64,000 nt of DNA from Clostridiaceae bacterium BL-3 (GTDB lineage Bacteria; Bacillota; Clostridia; Clostridiales; Clostridiaceae), in NCBI GenBank assembly GCA_902809985.1, contig CADDXC010000001.1, positions 2,666,001 through 2,730,000 on the forward strand. The letters are read 5' to 3'. This document shows, one piece after another, positions 9,273-18,033 of this stretch. How positions within the stretch are numbered: position 1 is the stretch's first letter; each line of letters opens with the position of its first letter. Under the pieces are notes generated by a model that was not told the origin of the DNA, made no database searches, and saw nothing but the letters and a program-made list of their open reading frames with translations. Position numbers and translations under genes: made by a program.

Positions 9273-9294
9273 AAAGCTGTCAAATGACAGCTTT
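9273..9294 (-). terminator. Intrinsic terminator after the MgtE-N/CBS gene
   Basis: A perfect 10-bp stem AAAGCTGTCA/TGACAGCTTT with a two-base centre lies just after the stop, with a T-rich sequence following on the minus strand. Confidence 0.75.
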
Positions 9295-9300
9295 ATAATT

Positions 9301-10563
9301 TTATCCAACTTTTCTCAATCTCTTTTTCCAGCTCGGTATCAATATATCTTCCACGATATCATTTATGACCACTATACCGCACAACTTCTCCTCATCATCT
9401 ACCACGGGAAGGGAAAGTAAATCATATTTTGAACAATTTTCTATGGCCTTACTTATATTTTCATTATGACTTACACTTACCACATCATCTATCATGATCT
9501 CTTTCAATTTAGTTTCGGCGCTGGACAATATAAGACTCTTCAAAGATACAACCCCTTGAAGCTTTCCTTTGTCATCAATAATATATATATAATAAGACAC
9601 TTCATCCTCTGGATTGATTTCCCTAAATAACTCAATGGTTTCATTGACAGTTATATTTATATTAAATGAAATAAAATCCTTTTTCATTATACTTCCCACT
9701 GTCTCTTCATTATAATCCATAAGAGTTCTTACTTCCTCAGCATCTCCTTTTTTCATATTCAAAAGCATCCTTTCTGCAGTGTCTTCATCAACCTCGTCCA
9801 AGATATCTGCAATTTCATCTTTTGGCATATTAAACAGTACTTCGTCTCTTTTAGACTGACTCAAATTTTCCAGAATGTTCGCCTGTATTTTGGGTTCTAT
9901 TTCCTCCAGTGTATCTGCCGCCAGATCTTGATCTAAACTTTCAAATACTTTTTTTCTATAATTCACATCCATATCCTCTAATATATCTGCCAAATCTGCA
10001 GGATGAAGTTTTGATAATTTCTTATATGGAACTGAAAGCTTTAAATTATTATTCACCATTTCTAAAGACTCCACATTATCCCACATTATAAGGCTGTCCT
10101 CTGGTTTCTTATTGAATATATCATAAAACTTCTTTATAATATGTTCCACGCCAAATCTTCTTCCCAAGGCCAAGGTACCTGTATCAACAGCTACAACCCT
10201 GTACTCACCAGCTATTTTTGCAATTCTGAGATCATTGACCCTAACTAACTTTTTTCCATTTATATCTACAATCTGTTTATCTAGAAGATGCTTTGACAAA
10301 AGGTATGAATAACTCTGAAGTATTATTCCTCTTATACCTTCTCCTCTAATTATTACCCTATTATTATCTTCATAAAAATTTATATTTTTACATTCACAAT
10401 TGGAAACTTCCGTACCATTCTTTATCTTATATCCTATAGCTCTTGGCATGCCATGATCAGTGGATACATATATGTCCACAAGCTTTCCCACATACTCATT
10501 GAATTCATCATACACTTTCTTATAAAGAATTTTACTCAAAAAGAAACTGGTTAACTTTTGCAT
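9301..10563 (-). CDS. PRC-barrel / MgtE N-terminal domain / CBS-pair protein under Mg2+ riboswitch
   Basis: This 420-residue soluble protein combines a PRC-barrel-like N terminus (about 20-170), an MgtE intracellular N domain (about 185-285, with LHPADLADILEDM and repeated DILDEVDEDTAERML-type helices) and a CBS pair (about 290-410, GSIMKKDFISF and SLPVVDDEEKLCGIVVIND). It lacks the transmembrane channel of true MgtE, so it is not a transporter on its own. In MgtE these domains bind Mg2+ and gate the pore. A regulatory partner of a separate metal transporter is a reasonable guess. The M-box riboswitch upstream links it to Mg2+ supply. Confidence 0.85.
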   Translation of the reverse strand: MQKLTSFFLSKILYKKVYDEFNEYVGKLVDIYVSTDHGMPRAIGYKIKNGTEVSNCECKNINFYEDNNRVIIRGEGIRGIILQSYSYLLSKHLLDKQIVDINGKKLVRVNDLRIAKIAGEYRVVAVDTGTLALGRRFGVEHIIKKFYDIFNKKPEDSLIMWDNVESLEMVNNNLKLSVPYKKLSKLHPADLADILEDMDVNYRKKVFESLDQDLAADTLEEIEPKIQANILENLSQSKRDEVLFNMPKDEIADILDEVDEDTAERMLLNMKKGDAEEVRTLMDYNEETVGSIMKKDFISFNINITVNETIELFREINPEDEVSYYIYIIDDKGKLQGVVSLKSLILSSAETKLKEIMIDDVVSVSHNENISKAIENCSKYDLLSLPVVDDEEKLCGIVVINDIVEDILIPSWKKRLRKVG

Positions 10564-10637
10564 AAATATTCCTCCTTTGACTTACGGAGAAATATTTAAA
10601 AACAACAACTGTACAACGCACATCAAAGTTTAGGAAT

Positions 10638-10715
10638 CTATTTAAATACCTCCCCGTAGGCACTTATTAAATTTTGTAATAAGTCACACCGACCTCCATA
10701 AGGTCCGTTTTCCAT
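10638..10715 (-). CDS. Possible 25-residue leader peptide between M-box and MgtE-N/CBS gene
   Basis: A short frame begins ATG at 10715, seven bases after AGGTGGTG, and stops at TAG 10638. The product starts MENGPYGG, contains one cysteine and ends GEVFK. It lies after the riboswitch terminator and 75 bases before the main gene, so it would be translated only when the riboswitch permits read-through. The same stretch can also fold into two hairpins (GACCT/AGGTC and ACTTATT/AATAAGT), so it may be regulatory RNA rather than a peptide gene. I recognise no homologue. Confidence 0.4.
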   Translation of the reverse strand: MENGPYGGRCDLLQNLISAYGEVFK

Positions 10716-10740
10716 TTAACTACACCACCTAAATTAAAAA

Positions 10741-10768
10741 ATTAAAAAGAGCCTCCAAGGCTCTCCTC
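10741..10768 (-). terminator. Riboswitch expression-platform terminator
   Basis: AGAGCCT/AGGCTCT stem followed on the minus strand by TTTTT and further T-rich sequence, directly after the M-box aptamer. Mg2+ binding is expected to favour this terminator. Confidence 0.85.
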
Positions 10769-10771
10769 ACA

Positions 10772-10940
10772 AACTAAAACTTTCTAATCGTCTGAGTTTT
10801 AGCACTATATAGCTTTAGACTAAACCAATCCAGCTGCATTAGATAAAACCTTAATCCGGTAATATCTGTTGACCCATTGGCATCTCTCGATGTTTCCGGG
10901 CATCAGCATATGTCTATATAGGAGCCTCACCTAACATAAC
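10772..10940 (-). promoter_or_regulatory. M-box (ykoK leader) magnesium riboswitch
   Basis: Read on the minus strand the sequence follows the M-box consensus closely: GTTAGGTGAGGCTCCTATAT at the 5' end, then GATGCCCGGAAACATC, GAGATGCCAATGGGTCAACA, a GGATTAAGG segment, AATGCAGCTGGAT, and AGTGCTAAAACTC near the 3' end. M-boxes sense Mg2+ and shut off Mg2+ transport genes when it is plentiful. It controls the MgtE-N/CBS gene, with the short ORF in between. Confidence 0.95.
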
Positions 10941-11253
10941 AAATTGCAAACATATGATATTATCATTTACACTATAATTATATTACAAATTTGCCAAAAT
11001 GCAATAAGTAAATGCTAAATTTATCAATATTTATTTACTATTCACTTATTAATACACTTTTCCCTTATTTTGCTCAATATAATTTTAAATATCATGTTCT
11101 CTTTTATCTAAATCTTTTCCCATCTATTTATATTATATACTACACATTTATTTTGGTACACATACTTTTCACTATTAGCCATCAGCTGCCCTATAGGTTA
11201 TTACTCTATATGTTATAATAAAAGCAATAAAAAAACAGAATGGAGAATTTAAA
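10941..11253. other. Divergent promoter region between M-box and radical SAM gene
   Basis: About 310 AT-rich bases that must contain the promoter of the M-box transcript on the minus strand and that of the radical SAM gene on the plus strand. A frame at 11012-11218 has no ribosome site and low-complexity composition, and is rejected. No further structured element was seen. Confidence 0.5.
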
Positions 11254-13092
11254 TTGAGATTAAATAAAAATTTTCTACCAATATACAAAAAAGATATGGA
11301 AATAAATAATATAAACCAACTTGACTTTATATTTATAACTGGAGATGCTTATGTAGATCACCCTTCCTTCGGAACTGCCATAATATCCAGGATTTTAGAA
11401 AGGGAGGGATTCACAGTAGGTATAATAGCCCAGCCAAATTGGAAAAATACAAATGATTTTAAAAGATTAGGCAGACCTAAACTGGCATTTTTAATTAACT
11501 CTGGAAATATGGACTCCATGGTCAATCATTATACTTCTTCCATGAAAAGAAGACATGAAGATCTGTACTCACCAGGGGGGAAACCCGGATATAGGCCCGA
11601 TAGAGCTGTAATAGTATATTGTAACAGGGTAAAAGAATCCTATAAAGACGTTCCCATAATAACAGGTGGTATAGAGGCCAGCCTGAGAAGATTTGCCCAT
11701 TATGACTACTGGAGTGACAAGATAAGAAGAAGTATTCTTCTGGATTCCAAATCCGATCTGCTTGTATACGGCATGGGAGAAAAATCCATAGTACAGATAG
11801 CAAACCTGCTAAAATACGGCATGGATATCCAAAGTATCACAGATATAAGAGGAACTGTATATTGCTCTAAGGACAAAAACCATTTAGGGAAATATATAGA
11901 AGTACCTTCCTTTGAGGAAGTGCTGAAAGATAAAAAATCCTATGGAGATAGCTTCAAACTGGAATATTTAGAACAGGACGCCATAAGGGGAAAAACACTG
12001 GTACAGAAACATGGAGATCACTACATTATCCAAAATCCCCCTCAGTATCCATTGACAGAAGAAGAAATGGATATAATATACAACCTTCCTTATACCAGAA
12101 CTTATCATCCAGTATATGAAAAAGCAGGAGGCATACCTGCAATAAAGGAAGTACGTTTTTCCATTACCAGCCACAGGGGATGCTATGGCGGATGTTCCTT
12201 TTGTGCCCTGACTTTCCATCAAGGAAGAACCGTTCAGAGTAGAAGTGAAAACTCCATAGTCGGCGAAGCAAAACTTCTGACTACACTGGACGACTTTAAA
12301 GGCTATATACACGACGTAGGGGGACCTACTGCAAATTTTAGACATAAAGCCTGTAGAATTCAAGAAAAAACAGGAGTATGTAAAAACAAACAGTGCCTAT
12401 TTCCCCTTCCCTGTAAAAACCTCATTATAGATCACAGTGAATACTTGAGTTTATTGAAAAAAATAAGAAAAATACCAGGAATAAAAAAGGTATTCATACG
12501 CTCTGGAATACGATATGACTACCTGATAAATGACAAAAATACAGACTTTTTCATAGAGCTGTGCAAATATCATATAAGCGGCCAGTTGAAGGTAGCCCCT
12601 GAACATATAAGCGACAAAGTATTGGCACAAATGGGTAAGCCTAAAATGGACGTATACAACAGATTTGTAAAAAAATATTTTGAAATAAACAAAAAACTAG
12701 GTAAAAAACAGTACCTTGTGCCTTATTTAATGTCCAGCCATCCTGGAAGCGATTTAAATTCAGCTGTAGAATTGGCCCTGTATATTAAAAAAATGGGTTA
12801 TACTCCTGAACAGGTTCAGGATTTCTATCCTACACCAGGAAGCTTGTCTACAACTATGTACTATACAGGCATTAACCCTATAACCGGTCAAAAAGTTTAT
12901 ATTCCAAAAAAACAAAGAGAAAAAAATATGCAGAGAGCTCTTTTACAATTTTCCCTTCCCCAAAACTACAAACTGGTAAAAGAAGCTCTGATTTCCGCCG
13001 GCCGTGATGACTTAATAGGAAGCGATCCTCACTGCTTGATTTCCAAGAATCCACCCAGGAAAAAGCATTTACATAAACACTTCCAAGGCTAA
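11254..13092 (+). CDS. YgiQ family radical SAM protein (UPF0313)
   Basis: This 612-residue protein has an N-terminal YgiQ domain ([20 protein letters not shown]) and a radical SAM core with the 4Fe-4S motif CYGGCSFC near residue 310, followed by conserved stretches such as [19 protein letters not shown] and [11 protein letters not shown]. The family is widespread, but its reaction is not established to my knowledge. It starts at a TTG eight bases after GGAG. It is monocistronic and convergent with the downstream membrane protein gene. Further cysteines in [18 protein letters not shown] may bind a second cluster. Confidence 0.9.
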   Translation: MRLNKNFLPIYKKDMEINNINQLDFIFITGDAYVDHPSFGTAIISRILEREGFTVGIIAQPNWKNTNDFKRLGRPKLAFLINSGNMDSMVNHYTSSMKRRHEDLYSPGGKPGYRPDRAVIVYCNRVKESYKDVPIITGGIEASLRRFAHYDYWSDKIRRSILLDSKSDLLVYGMGEKSIVQIANLLKYGMDIQSITDIRGTVYCSKDKNHLGKYIEVPSFEEVLKDKKSYGDSFKLEYLEQDAIRGKTLVQKHGDHYIIQNPPQYPLTEEEMDIIYNLPYTRTYHPVYEKAGGIPAIKEVRFSITSHRGCYGGCSFCALTFHQGRTVQSRSENSIVGEAKLLTTLDDFKGYIHDVGGPTANFRHKACRIQEKTGVCKNKQCLFPLPCKNLIIDHSEYLSLLKKIRKIPGIKKVFIRSGIRYDYLINDKNTDFFIELCKYHISGQLKVAPEHISDKVLAQMGKPKMDVYNRFVKKYFEINKKLGKKQYLVPYLMSSHPGSDLNSAVELALYIKKMGYTPEQVQDFYPTPGSLSTTMYYTGINPITGQKVYIPKKQREKNMQRALLQFSLPQNYKLVKEALISAGRDDLIGSDPHCLISKNPPRKKHLHKHFQG

Positions 13093-13113
13093 TTTAAAGT
13101 ACAAAGTTGAAAA

Positions 13114-13788
13114 TCAACCGGATTTGATATTTGAATAGTGATTTTTCCTCACTTTGTTTAAAACATAAATCCATACAGCAGTCCAGCTTACATCACCCAG
13201 CACTGGCTGCACTAATACTTTTACATCCAGGAGCCAGGCTATTAGTTCTACTGAAGTTATACATGCCGCCAATACTATAATGTATATACCAAATTTATTC
13301 GGATTATTTTTACCCATAAATCCCAGTACAAAGAATATCACCAGAGTATTAAATACTATATATGGCCAAAATATGTATGAACCCTTAGAAAAAGTCATAA
13401 TATATCCTAACACAGCAGGATACTGCTGTGCATTTTTCAATATAACTTCATAATTATGCATTATAAAACCATATAATACACATAGTACAGCAGATATTAC
13501 AAATATATAATAAAATTTGATATTGTCCTTTCTCATAAAAATATACATAGCAGTAAAAGCTATCAGGGGAACGGCAATTAGATTTAAGAAAAAGGGTATT
13601 TTAAGCATATAAAGATATTTTATGTTGTCTGCCAAAAATAAAATAAGAATACAAATATATCTAAATAGCATGGCTATTAAAATAAAAAGTGTTATTATTT
13701 TTACCTTATTTGGCAAAAATTTAATCCAGGCAAAGCCCTGTATAATCATTATAAACATAATAGGTAATAGACAAATATAAAACGTCAT
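13114..13788 (-). CDS. Polytopic membrane protein of unknown function
   Basis: About 224 residues, almost entirely hydrophobic, with roughly seven predicted membrane helices; the N terminus MTFYICLLPIMFIMIIQ enters the membrane at once. I recognise no family motif. The ATG at 13788 follows AAGGAG by five bases; the longer frame to 13812 would include the ribosome site itself. It is convergent with the YgiQ gene and lies downstream of the diacylglycerol-kinase-like gene. Confidence 0.6.
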   Translation of the reverse strand: MTFYICLLPIMFIMIIQGFAWIKFLPNKVKIITLFILIAMLFRYICILILFLADNIKYLYMLKIPFFLNLIAVPLIAFTAMYIFMRKDNIKFYYIFVISAVLCVLYGFIMHNYEVILKNAQQYPAVLGYIMTFSKGSYIFWPYIVFNTLVIFFVLGFMGKNNPNKFGIYIIVLAACITSVELIAWLLDVKVLVQPVLGDVSWTAVWIYVLNKVRKNHYSNIKSG

Positions 13789-13866
13789 ATATTCTCCTTC
13801 TCTTAACAGCACTCTAGTTTATATTTATTAATATTGCCTATCTTATATTACTATTTTAAACAAAAA

Positions 13867-14775
13867 TTATATACTCTCTCCATATTTTGAATTCATGTTT
13901 ACCCCTAAAACCTCTATCCCGCCTTTTATACATTCTATTGTAAGAGGAAAATCAGGACCCCTTTCACCGTCTATATCGGTGACTATATCTTCATTGCAGT
14001 CCACTTCTATTTTATCTGATTTAAAATATATAAGGCCTGCAGTATTTTCTAAATGATCTCCTCTCAGCATTTTTATAAAAAGCGTAATCGTGTCTTTTAT
14101 CACTCCCGCCTTAATTATTATGACATCCAATAGTCCATCATCTATTCTGGCTTTATAAGCAAGATTTAGATTTCCAGCAGTCTGTCCGTTAAACACCATC
14201 ATCAAGTACATATCTCCATCAAAAAATGCAGTTTCAGATTTCACCTTTATTTTAAGCTTTCTTAAATTATGAAGCTGCTCCAAGCCTTTAACATAATAAG
14301 CCAATTTCCCTATGGTATTTTTTAAATTTACATCGGTCTTTTGGGAAACATCCGTAAATAACCCCGTACTTGCCACATTTATAAAATATTTGTCATTTAC
14401 TTTACCCAAATCCAAACTTCTAGGTTCACTATTTATTATCTTCTCACAAGCCCTTCCTACATTTTCAGGTATTCCTATAAATTTTGCAAAATCATTAGCT
14501 GTACCCACCGGAAGAATAGCTATAGGTATATCTATATTTAACCTTTTCATATGGTTTACAGCAGTATCCACCGTTCCATCTCCACCTGCCACTAATATGT
14601 AGTTATAAGTTTCATCTAACCCCTTAAAAGCCTCTTCCATATTAACACCAGGGCTAATTCTAAATGGAACTATTTCATATCCATATTTTTGATGTATTTT
14701 AATCACTGTATCTATACCCGACACTATAGTGTTCTCTCCCGAATATGGATTATAAATAAATTTTACTTTATTCAT
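13867..14775 (-). CDS. Diacylglycerol/lipid kinase family protein (YegS/DgkB type)
   Basis: This 302-residue protein has the DAGK catalytic domain with VKFIYNPYSGE at the N terminus, the nucleotide loop VAGGDGTVDTAVNHM near residue 82 and PVGTANDFAKFIG near residue 107, then the C-terminal beta-sandwich lid. It should phosphorylate a lipid substrate from ATP. In Gram-positives a close relative (DgkB) recycles diacylglycerol left by lipoteichoic acid synthesis. The substrate cannot be told from sequence. Confidence 0.88.
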   Translation of the reverse strand: MNKVKFIYNPYSGENTIVSGIDTVIKIHQKYGYEIVPFRISPGVNMEEAFKGLDETYNYILVAGGDGTVDTAVNHMKRLNIDIPIAILPVGTANDFAKFIGIPENVGRACEKIINSEPRSLDLGKVNDKYFINVASTGLFTDVSQKTDVNLKNTIGKLAYYVKGLEQLHNLRKLKIKVKSETAFFDGDMYLMMVFNGQTAGNLNLAYKARIDDGLLDVIIIKAGVIKDTITLFIKMLRGDHLENTAGLIYFKSDKIEVDCNEDIVTDIDGERGPDFPLTIECIKGGIEVLGVNMNSKYGESI

Positions 14776-14890
14776 ACTGAACTCTCCTATTACACAAACT
14801 TAATAAAATATGCGCTATTGATTCAATTATATTGAATTAAAAATTTAAATTTTTATTTACATCACCTGATATTATATCACCTAAAGTAAT

Positions 14891-14925
14891 AAATCCACAA
14901 GATTACTGGTAATTCCTGTGGATTT
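14891..14925 (-). terminator. Terminator hairpin after the CBS-domain gene
   Basis: The arms AAATCCACAAG and CTGTGGATTT pair with a large loop and lie 26 bases downstream of the CBS gene stop, before the kinase gene. Confidence 0.5.
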
Positions 14926-14950
14926 ATTCATAAATTATTAAATTCTATTT

Positions 14951-15373
14951 TTAGGATATGCCTGGCTTAGATATATTACTCAATGCATCTCCTGCCTGTT
15001 CATTGGACTTGGAGTTAGTAGCCAAATCACCCAATGACACCATACCCACAAGATGTTCATTTTCCACTACAGGAATTCTTCTTACCTGTCTTTCACTCAT
15101 TACCCTAGAAACATCTCTCAAATCCATGTCTGGAGAACTTGTTACAGGGTTTGAAGACATTATATCCCTTACTGTCTTAGAATTATAGCTCTCACCCTTA
15201 ACTGCCGATCTTATTGCAATATCTCTATCTGTTATAATTCCTATAACTCTATCCCCATCACATACTGGAACAGCTCCTATATTATTCTGTTCCATAATCT
15301 CAGCTGCCCTCTCTATGGTATCGTCAGCTTTCAGGCTAATTACAGATTTAGTCATTATATCCTTAACTTTCAT
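14951..15373 (-). CDS. CBS-domain pair protein
   Basis: A 140-residue protein made of two CBS motifs: MKVKDIMTKSVISLKADDTI and VGIITDRDIAIRSAV in the first, RDIMSSNPVTSSPDMDL and RRIPVVENEHLVGMVSLGD in the second. Stand-alone CBS pairs usually bind adenine nucleotides and regulate a partner protein. It resembles the stress-related YhcV/general CBS proteins of Firmicutes. It is probably monocistronic. The ligand and partner are unknown. Confidence 0.88.
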   Translation of the reverse strand: MKVKDIMTKSVISLKADDTIERAAEIMEQNNIGAVPVCDGDRVIGIITDRDIAIRSAVKGESYNSKTVRDIMSSNPVTSSPDMDLRDVSRVMSERQVRRIPVVENEHLVGMVSLGDLATNSKSNEQAGDALSNISKPGIS

Positions 15374-15438
15374 TTACAAACACTCCTTTAAATTTAGATT
15401 ACATAGAATATTATGTCCTAAATCAAAGATTATGTTGC

Positions 15439-16107
15439 TTATAAATTATTGGTATTTTTAGATATTCTCCTATGTACATATAAAGAGCAAAAGGCTATAA
15501 TACATAAAATCATTATGGGTAATATGAACTTAATAGAAAAGGGATCCTCTAGATTTTTTCCCATCAATGAATAGGTAACCATTTCCGGCAAAGTTCCTAT
15601 TAATGTGCCAAAAATAAAATCACTGTACTTCATCTTTGTAAGCCCTGCTGCATAACTCAATGGATCATAGGGAAACACAAAAGACAATCTCATTATGGTC
15701 ATAACTTTAAATCCATATTTTTCTATATTTTTGTCCAATACTAAAGCTTTTCCTTTTAATATCTTGTCTACAAAAGAACGCCCTAAATATCTGGATAAGA
15801 AAAAAGCTACAGTAGCTGATCCAAAACATCCAATCATGCTCAGTAAAACCGCTATATGAGAATTAAATATATTCCCTGCAACAATGGACATAAGGGATGC
15901 TGGAAATATAATAAGCAGTGGCCTCAACGTATACATGACAATAAAGACAACAGCAGAGAATTCCCCGTAACTCTGTATATAACTCCTGATCCTATATACA
16001 TTTATATTACATAATTTATCTTTATAAACAAACAATACGATTATGATAAATAAAACCAAGATGGCAAATATTATAGATTTAACAAAATTTTTATTATTCT
16101 TTCTCAT
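15439..16107 (-). CDS. TVP38/TMEM64 (VTT/DedA-like) membrane protein
   Basis: This 222-residue membrane protein has an N-terminal helix, the SNARE-associated (VTT) core with PLLIIFPASLMSIVAGNIF and the re-entrant-loop motif GSATVAFFLSRYLGRSF, then FPYDPLSYAAGLTKMKY and a C-terminal helix. VTT-domain proteins are linked to lipid scrambling or flipping (DedA/UptA undecaprenyl phosphate carriers, TMEM41B), which is a plausible but unproven role here. Confidence 0.85.
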   Translation of the reverse strand: MRKNNKNFVKSIIFAILVLFIIIVLFVYKDKLCNINVYRIRSYIQSYGEFSAVVFIVMYTLRPLLIIFPASLMSIVAGNIFNSHIAVLLSMIGCFGSATVAFFLSRYLGRSFVDKILKGKALVLDKNIEKYGFKVMTIMRLSFVFPYDPLSYAAGLTKMKYSDFIFGTLIGTLPEMVTYSLMGKNLEDPFSIKFILPIMILCIIAFCSLYVHRRISKNTNNL

Positions 16108-16324
16108 GAATTTCCAACTATCCTTTTTACATGACTTTAAAGTTAAATTGATAAAATATAAAGTATATTTTCAATAAAAATTTATGAACTTCCAACTAAA
16201 AAGAATTTAATCTACTTATTAACTATTTTTATAAAATGAGTTATAATTATTTTATGTAATTATATACTTTTTACTCGTTTTAAGCAATAAAATATTTTAT
16301 TATTTTTTTAAGGAGTGATCCACA

Positions 16325-16852
16325 GTGGCTAAAATAAAACTAGCTAAAAGTACCGTCCCAAATGCATTTACTCTTACTAACCTCAGCTGCGGTATAATAT
16401 CCCTAATAATGTCCTTTGAAGAAAATTATATATGGGCCGGCTTATTTATATTGCTGGCATGTTTGGCTGATAGATACGACGGAAGAGTTGCTCGATTTTT
16501 AAAGGTATCCAGTGATTTAGGCAAAGAACTGGATTCACTGGCAGATTTAGTTTCTTTCGGAGTGGCTCCTTCAGTTCTCGCATTTAATCTCTATAATTTT
16601 TCTAACTTAGGCCTATTGGGCTATCTGCTGGTACTGCTGCTGCCAATATGCGGGGCATACAGGCTGGCAAGATTTAATATTACTGAATTTGATGGACAAT
16701 TCTTCGGTATTCCCATAACTTTTGCAGGTATGTTCATGTCACTTTATTGTTTGATTACATTGAGACATCCTCTTCCTTCAGAAGTTACAATTCTACTTAT
16801 TATAATACTTTCATATCTTATGGTATGTAAGTACAGATTTAAAAAATTTTAA
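16325..16852 (+). CDS. pssA: CDP-diacylglycerol--serine O-phosphatidyltransferase
   Basis: This 175-residue CDP-alcohol phosphotransferase carries the signature DGRVARFLKVSSDLGKELD followed by SLAD, which fits D-G-x2-A-R-x8-G-x3-D-x3-D. The opening PNAFTLTNLSCGIISL is typical of PssA rather than PgsA. It makes phosphatidylserine from CDP-diacylglycerol and serine, leading to phosphatidylethanolamine; no psd gene is seen in the window. The start is a GTG nine bases after AAGGAG. About five membrane helices are expected. Confidence 0.9.
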   Translation: MAKIKLAKSTVPNAFTLTNLSCGIISLIMSFEENYIWAGLFILLACLADRYDGRVARFLKVSSDLGKELDSLADLVSFGVAPSVLAFNLYNFSNLGLLGYLLVLLLPICGAYRLARFNITEFDGQFFGIPITFAGMFMSLYCLITLRHPLPSEVTILLIIILSYLMVCKYRFKKF

Positions 16853-16910
16853 TCCTATATCTTAATAAAATTTTTTATAGGTACCAGTTAAACTTGTTGT
16901 TTAATGTAAT

Positions 16911-16956
16911 AAAAGAAGAATAGGTACAGATCGGCTTTTTGCTTATTCTTCTTTTG
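16911..16956. terminator. Bidirectional terminator between pssA and the coiled-coil gene
   Basis: The arms AAAAGAAGAATA and TTATTCTTCTTTT pair almost perfectly between convergent genes, with A and T runs on the two flanks. The right arm forms the last codons and stop of the minus-strand gene. Confidence 0.7.
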
Positions 16957-17308
16957 TATTATCATCATATATCGTATCTAAGTTGTTCAAAAACAACTCC
17001 TCATCTATTTCTGTCTCCATATATTGTGCTTTCATTTTTCCCCTGATGATTTCAGTTCTCATTTTGCAATACTGTGCATATTCTACGGTAGATTTATCTA
17101 TGGCACTTATGAGCTTATCGAGTATATCACCCAATTCATCTACCCTATGAAGAGCATCTTTTACCTCTTTCTTATGGGCAGATGCTATGGAATTTAATTC
17201 CCCTGCTCCTCCTATAAGTAATCTATAACAATTGGTTAGTTTAGACAATAAATCTGTCAGGTTATTTATATCACAATAATATTCTTCAATTATCTTTCTA
17301 TGAGACAT
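16943..17308 (-). CDS. Small helical protein of unknown function
   Basis: About 121 residues, highly charged and probably all-helical, with a likely coiled-coil centre (VKDALHRVDELGDILDKL). I do not recognise it. The ATG at 17308 is preferred because AGGGTG lies six bases upstream, while the longer GTG frame overlaps that site. It lies downstream of the ppx/HD pair on the same strand and may be co-transcribed with it, which hints at a link to the polyphosphate genes but proves nothing. Confidence 0.6.
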   Translation of the reverse strand: MSHRKIIEEYYCDINNLTDLLSKLTNCYRLLIGGAGELNSIASAHKKEVKDALHRVDELGDILDKLISAIDKSTVEYAQYCKMRTEIIRGKMKAQYMETEIDEELFLNNLDTIYDDNTKEE

Positions 17309-17377
17309 ATCTATCACCCTGACTAAAATTTATAATATACTATAATATTTATATTAAAGTTATAATAAATTATAACT

Positions 17378-17968
17378 TCATACCTTCTTTAGCCTAACCT
17401 TTATAGAAAACATCTCCTCAAACAAAACTGATTTATTATTTAATTTCAAAAATATTTTTCCTATATTATCACTTTTTACATGGATGTATAGATAATTATC
17501 TTCTAAATTTATTTCCTCAAGAGCAGTATTCAGCCTATGCGTATGATCTAGCGCATCAGACACTCTTAGAATTGCTATTAATTTTAACAGTTCTTTTTTT
17601 TTCATTATATCATACAGTTGAATGTCACAATCCACATTTTTTCCGTGGCTACCTGCAATTATAGAAAGGCAATGCTTTAATTCCCATGGAACGGCCTGAA
17701 AATTTTCTTCCTGCAGTATTATATATTTAGTATGACGTTGATGGTTTGACTTGTTTATAAAACAGCCTACATCATGTAAAATTGCACTGCAGCTTAGAAG
17801 ATTTCTGTAGTAGGATCCTATCAAATAGGACTTTTTATTTAGTTCATCATATATCTGGCCGGCAAAATTTTCTACTTTAATTTCATGATCTAATATATTT
17901 CTGACATTGTATTTTTCAGCGGTCTTAAATACATCATTAATTTTTACATAATCATATATATCGAGCAT
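17378..17968 (-). CDS. Stand-alone HD-domain protein, Ppx/GppA C-terminal type
   Basis: About 196 residues with an HD-domain core: a metal-binding CSAILHDVGCF, followed by HQRHTKYIIL, then IIAGSHGKN and LRVSDALDHTHRLNT. This pattern is that of the helical C-terminal domain of exopolyphosphatase/GppA proteins, here as a separate chain next to a ppx gene. It may hydrolyse a phosphate ester or nucleotide, or act as a regulatory subunit. The ATG at 17968 follows AAAGGA by six bases. That ribosome site lies inside the 3' arm of the terminator-like hairpin after ppx. Confidence 0.8.
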   Translation of the reverse strand: MLDIYDYVKINDVFKTAEKYNVRNILDHEIKVENFAGQIYDELNKKSYLIGSYYRNLLSCSAILHDVGCFINKSNHQRHTKYIILQEENFQAVPWELKHCLSIIAGSHGKNVDCDIQLYDIMKKKELLKLIAILRVSDALDHTHRLNTALEEINLEDNYLYIHVKSDNIGKIFLKLNNKSVLFEEMFSIKVRLKKV

Positions 17969-17971
17969 ACA

Positions 17972-18019
17972 AAATCCTTTCATAATTATTTATACACTAC
18001 AAATAATATGAAAGGATTT
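17972..18019 (-). terminator. Long hairpin after ppx that contains the HD-gene ribosome site
   Basis: Arms of about 19 paired bases (17972-17991 and 18001-18019, one bulge) lie between ppx and the HD gene. The arm nearer the HD gene includes its AAAGGA ribosome site, four bases before the start codon region. The hairpin could end or attenuate the ppx transcript and also hide the ribosome site. Confidence 0.6.
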
Positions 18020-18033
18020 CTTTTTATATGAAC

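Noticed and set aside
11012-11218. 68-codon plus-strand frame upstream of the YgiQ gene.
   Set aside because: It is low-complexity hydrophobic translation of AT-rich DNA, lacking a ribosome site.
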